DNA from: Bacteriovorax sp.
Lineage (GTDB): Bacteria; Bdellovibrionota; Bacteriovoracia; Bacteriovoracales; Bacteriovoracaceae
Assembly (NCBI GenBank): GCA_030654205.1
Contig: JAURXW010000536.1
Span: 1 to 7,399 of the forward strand
Direction of reading: 5' to 3'
DNA length: 7,399 nucleotides
Shown: one piece after another, positions 7,016 to 7,399 of the stretch
Layout of the letters: every line of letters begins with the position of its first letter
How positions within the stretch are numbered: the first letter of the stretch is position 1
Position numbers and translations under genes: made by a program
Notes under the pieces: generated by a model
Database searches by the model: none
Seen by the model: the letters and a program-made list of their open reading frames with translations, nothing else
What the model was told of the DNA's origin: nothing

Positions 7016-7270
7016 CTAAATGCCAAAGGGAGAATCGGCAGTAGTGGTCTGAGTCCTACTTTTTGCGGCAAGAACTCTGGTAAAGTCTATATGCTCCCGC
7101 AGGAATCTTCGCTCACCCATATGAAAAAGCTCTATACTATGAACATGACAAAGCTTCACAGGAGCTACTGCGTCCTTAAAAACTTTATAAAGATTGTTAT
7201 TCGTAAGAATTTTTTTCGGGCCATTTTTAAAAAGATAATCTTCACCCTGGGCCCTGCAAACTTCACACAT
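7016..7270 (-). CDS. Small conserved-looking protein with CxxC and CxxH pairs
   Basis: This 84-residue ORF begins M-C-E-V-C, giving C2-x-x-C5, and has C41-H-V-H44 followed by a S-I-E-L-F-H-M-G-E-R-R-F-L segment at 45-57. Two paired Cys/His ligands about 35 residues apart suggest a small zinc-binding fold, but I do not recognise a named family. The tail after residue 70 is Thr/Ser-rich and looks disordered. There is no signal peptide or membrane segment, so it is probably cytoplasmic. AAGGA ends 8 bases before the ATG, a good ribosome site that favours this ORF over the opposite-strand frame at 7091-7285. It precedes the aldehyde dehydrogenase by 55 bases in the same direction and may head that transcript. 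The function is unknown. Confidence 0.72.
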   Translation of the reverse strand: MCEVCRAQGEDYLFKNGPKKILTNNNLYKVFKDAVAPVKLCHVHSIELFHMGERRFLREHIDFTRVLAAKSRTQTTTADSPFGI

Positions 7271-7275
7271 ATTGC

Positions 7276-7399
7276 CTATCCTTGATTTAATACCTGAGCA
7301 ATTTCATCGGCACATCGCTAAAAATACTTTAATCAGTACATCCTGCAAAACTTTTGTCACATAAGCGATAAAGCTTGCGGACACCTGCGGCTTTTTGCG
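7276..7399 (-). pseudogene. Possible 3' end of an upstream gene, frame uncertain
   Basis: Reading in from the right edge on the minus strand, one frame is open for 31 codons to a TGA at 7306-7304 and ends V-F-L-A-M-C-R. A neighbouring frame, open only after a TAG at 7320-7318, encodes the protein-like tail A-D-E-I-A-Q-V-L-N-Q-G and stops at 7278-7276, 5 bases before the small cysteine gene. A single-base shift near 7310 would join them into one C-terminus that overlaps the downstream ribosome site, as in a tight operon. This may be a frameshifted gene, a sequence error, or chance. Confidence 0.22.
7279..7282 (-). promoter_or_regulatory. Shine-Dalgarno site of the small cysteine protein gene
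   Basis: The minus strand reads AGGA (within AAGGA) 8 bases before the ATG at 7270-7268. This is the main non-protein evidence that the 84-residue ORF is translated. Confidence 0.6.

Noticed and set aside
7091..7285. Plus-strand 64-codon ORF
   Set aside because: It overlaps the minus-strand cysteine protein, which has a better ribosome site and a patterned Cys/His sequence; this frame looks arbitrary.
7370..7396. Hairpin AAAGC ... GCTTT with an inner GCGG/CTGC stem followed by T's, as a plus-strand terminator
   Set aside because: The stem is interrupted and contains a wobble pair, the T-run is short and followed by GCG, and no plus-strand gene ends before it.
7323..7399. Plus-strand frame open to the right edge
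   Set aside because: A stop lies immediately upstream, there is no ATG and no ribosome site; the run of codons is short enough to be chance.

Overview
This window looks like an ordinary chromosomal stretch of an AT-rich Gram-negative bacterium. The Gram-negative call rests on a type II lipoprotein signal, a periplasmic solute-binding protein and an exported c-type cytochrome. My best guess at lineage is a Bacteriovorax/Bdellovibrio-type bacterium, because of the low GC, lysine-rich signal peptides and a Thr-Pro linker behind a lipobox. That is an impression, not a demonstrated assignment. I see no transposase, integrase, phage gene, CRISPR array, tRNA or rRNA.

Layout, left to right. (1) 1-706, minus strand: the N-terminal 235 residues of an exported protein with one CxxCH haem site; its C-terminus lies outside the window. 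(2) 707-1061: a 355-base divergent intergenic region with a good minus-strand promoter, a likely plus-strand -10 box and four same-direction copies of GTTAATT. (3) 1062-3056, plus strand: a TTG-started lipoprotein with a 16-unit Pro-Thr hexanucleotide repeat followed by a roughly 580-residue region I cannot assign. (4) 3195-3929, plus strand: an orphan family-3 periplasmic solute-binding protein. (5) 3950-3979: a strong bidirectional terminator separating converging genes. (6) 7270 down to 4001, minus strand: a possible three-gene run of a small CxxC/CxxH protein, an aldehyde dehydrogenase and glutamyl-tRNA synthetase (gltX). (7) 7271-7399: the upstream edge, with only weak coding hints.

The genes do not form one obvious pathway. 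The left half is cell-envelope and periplasmic: cytochrome, lipoprotein and binding protein. The right half is cytoplasmic metabolism and translation. The least explained item is the Pro-Thr-linked lipoprotein. Secondary curiosities are the repeated GTTAATT motif in its upstream region, the small cysteine protein, an Asn at a zinc-ligand position in GltX, and a marked excess of GGCC in AT-rich DNA. I found nothing that makes a convincing case for a wholly new system.
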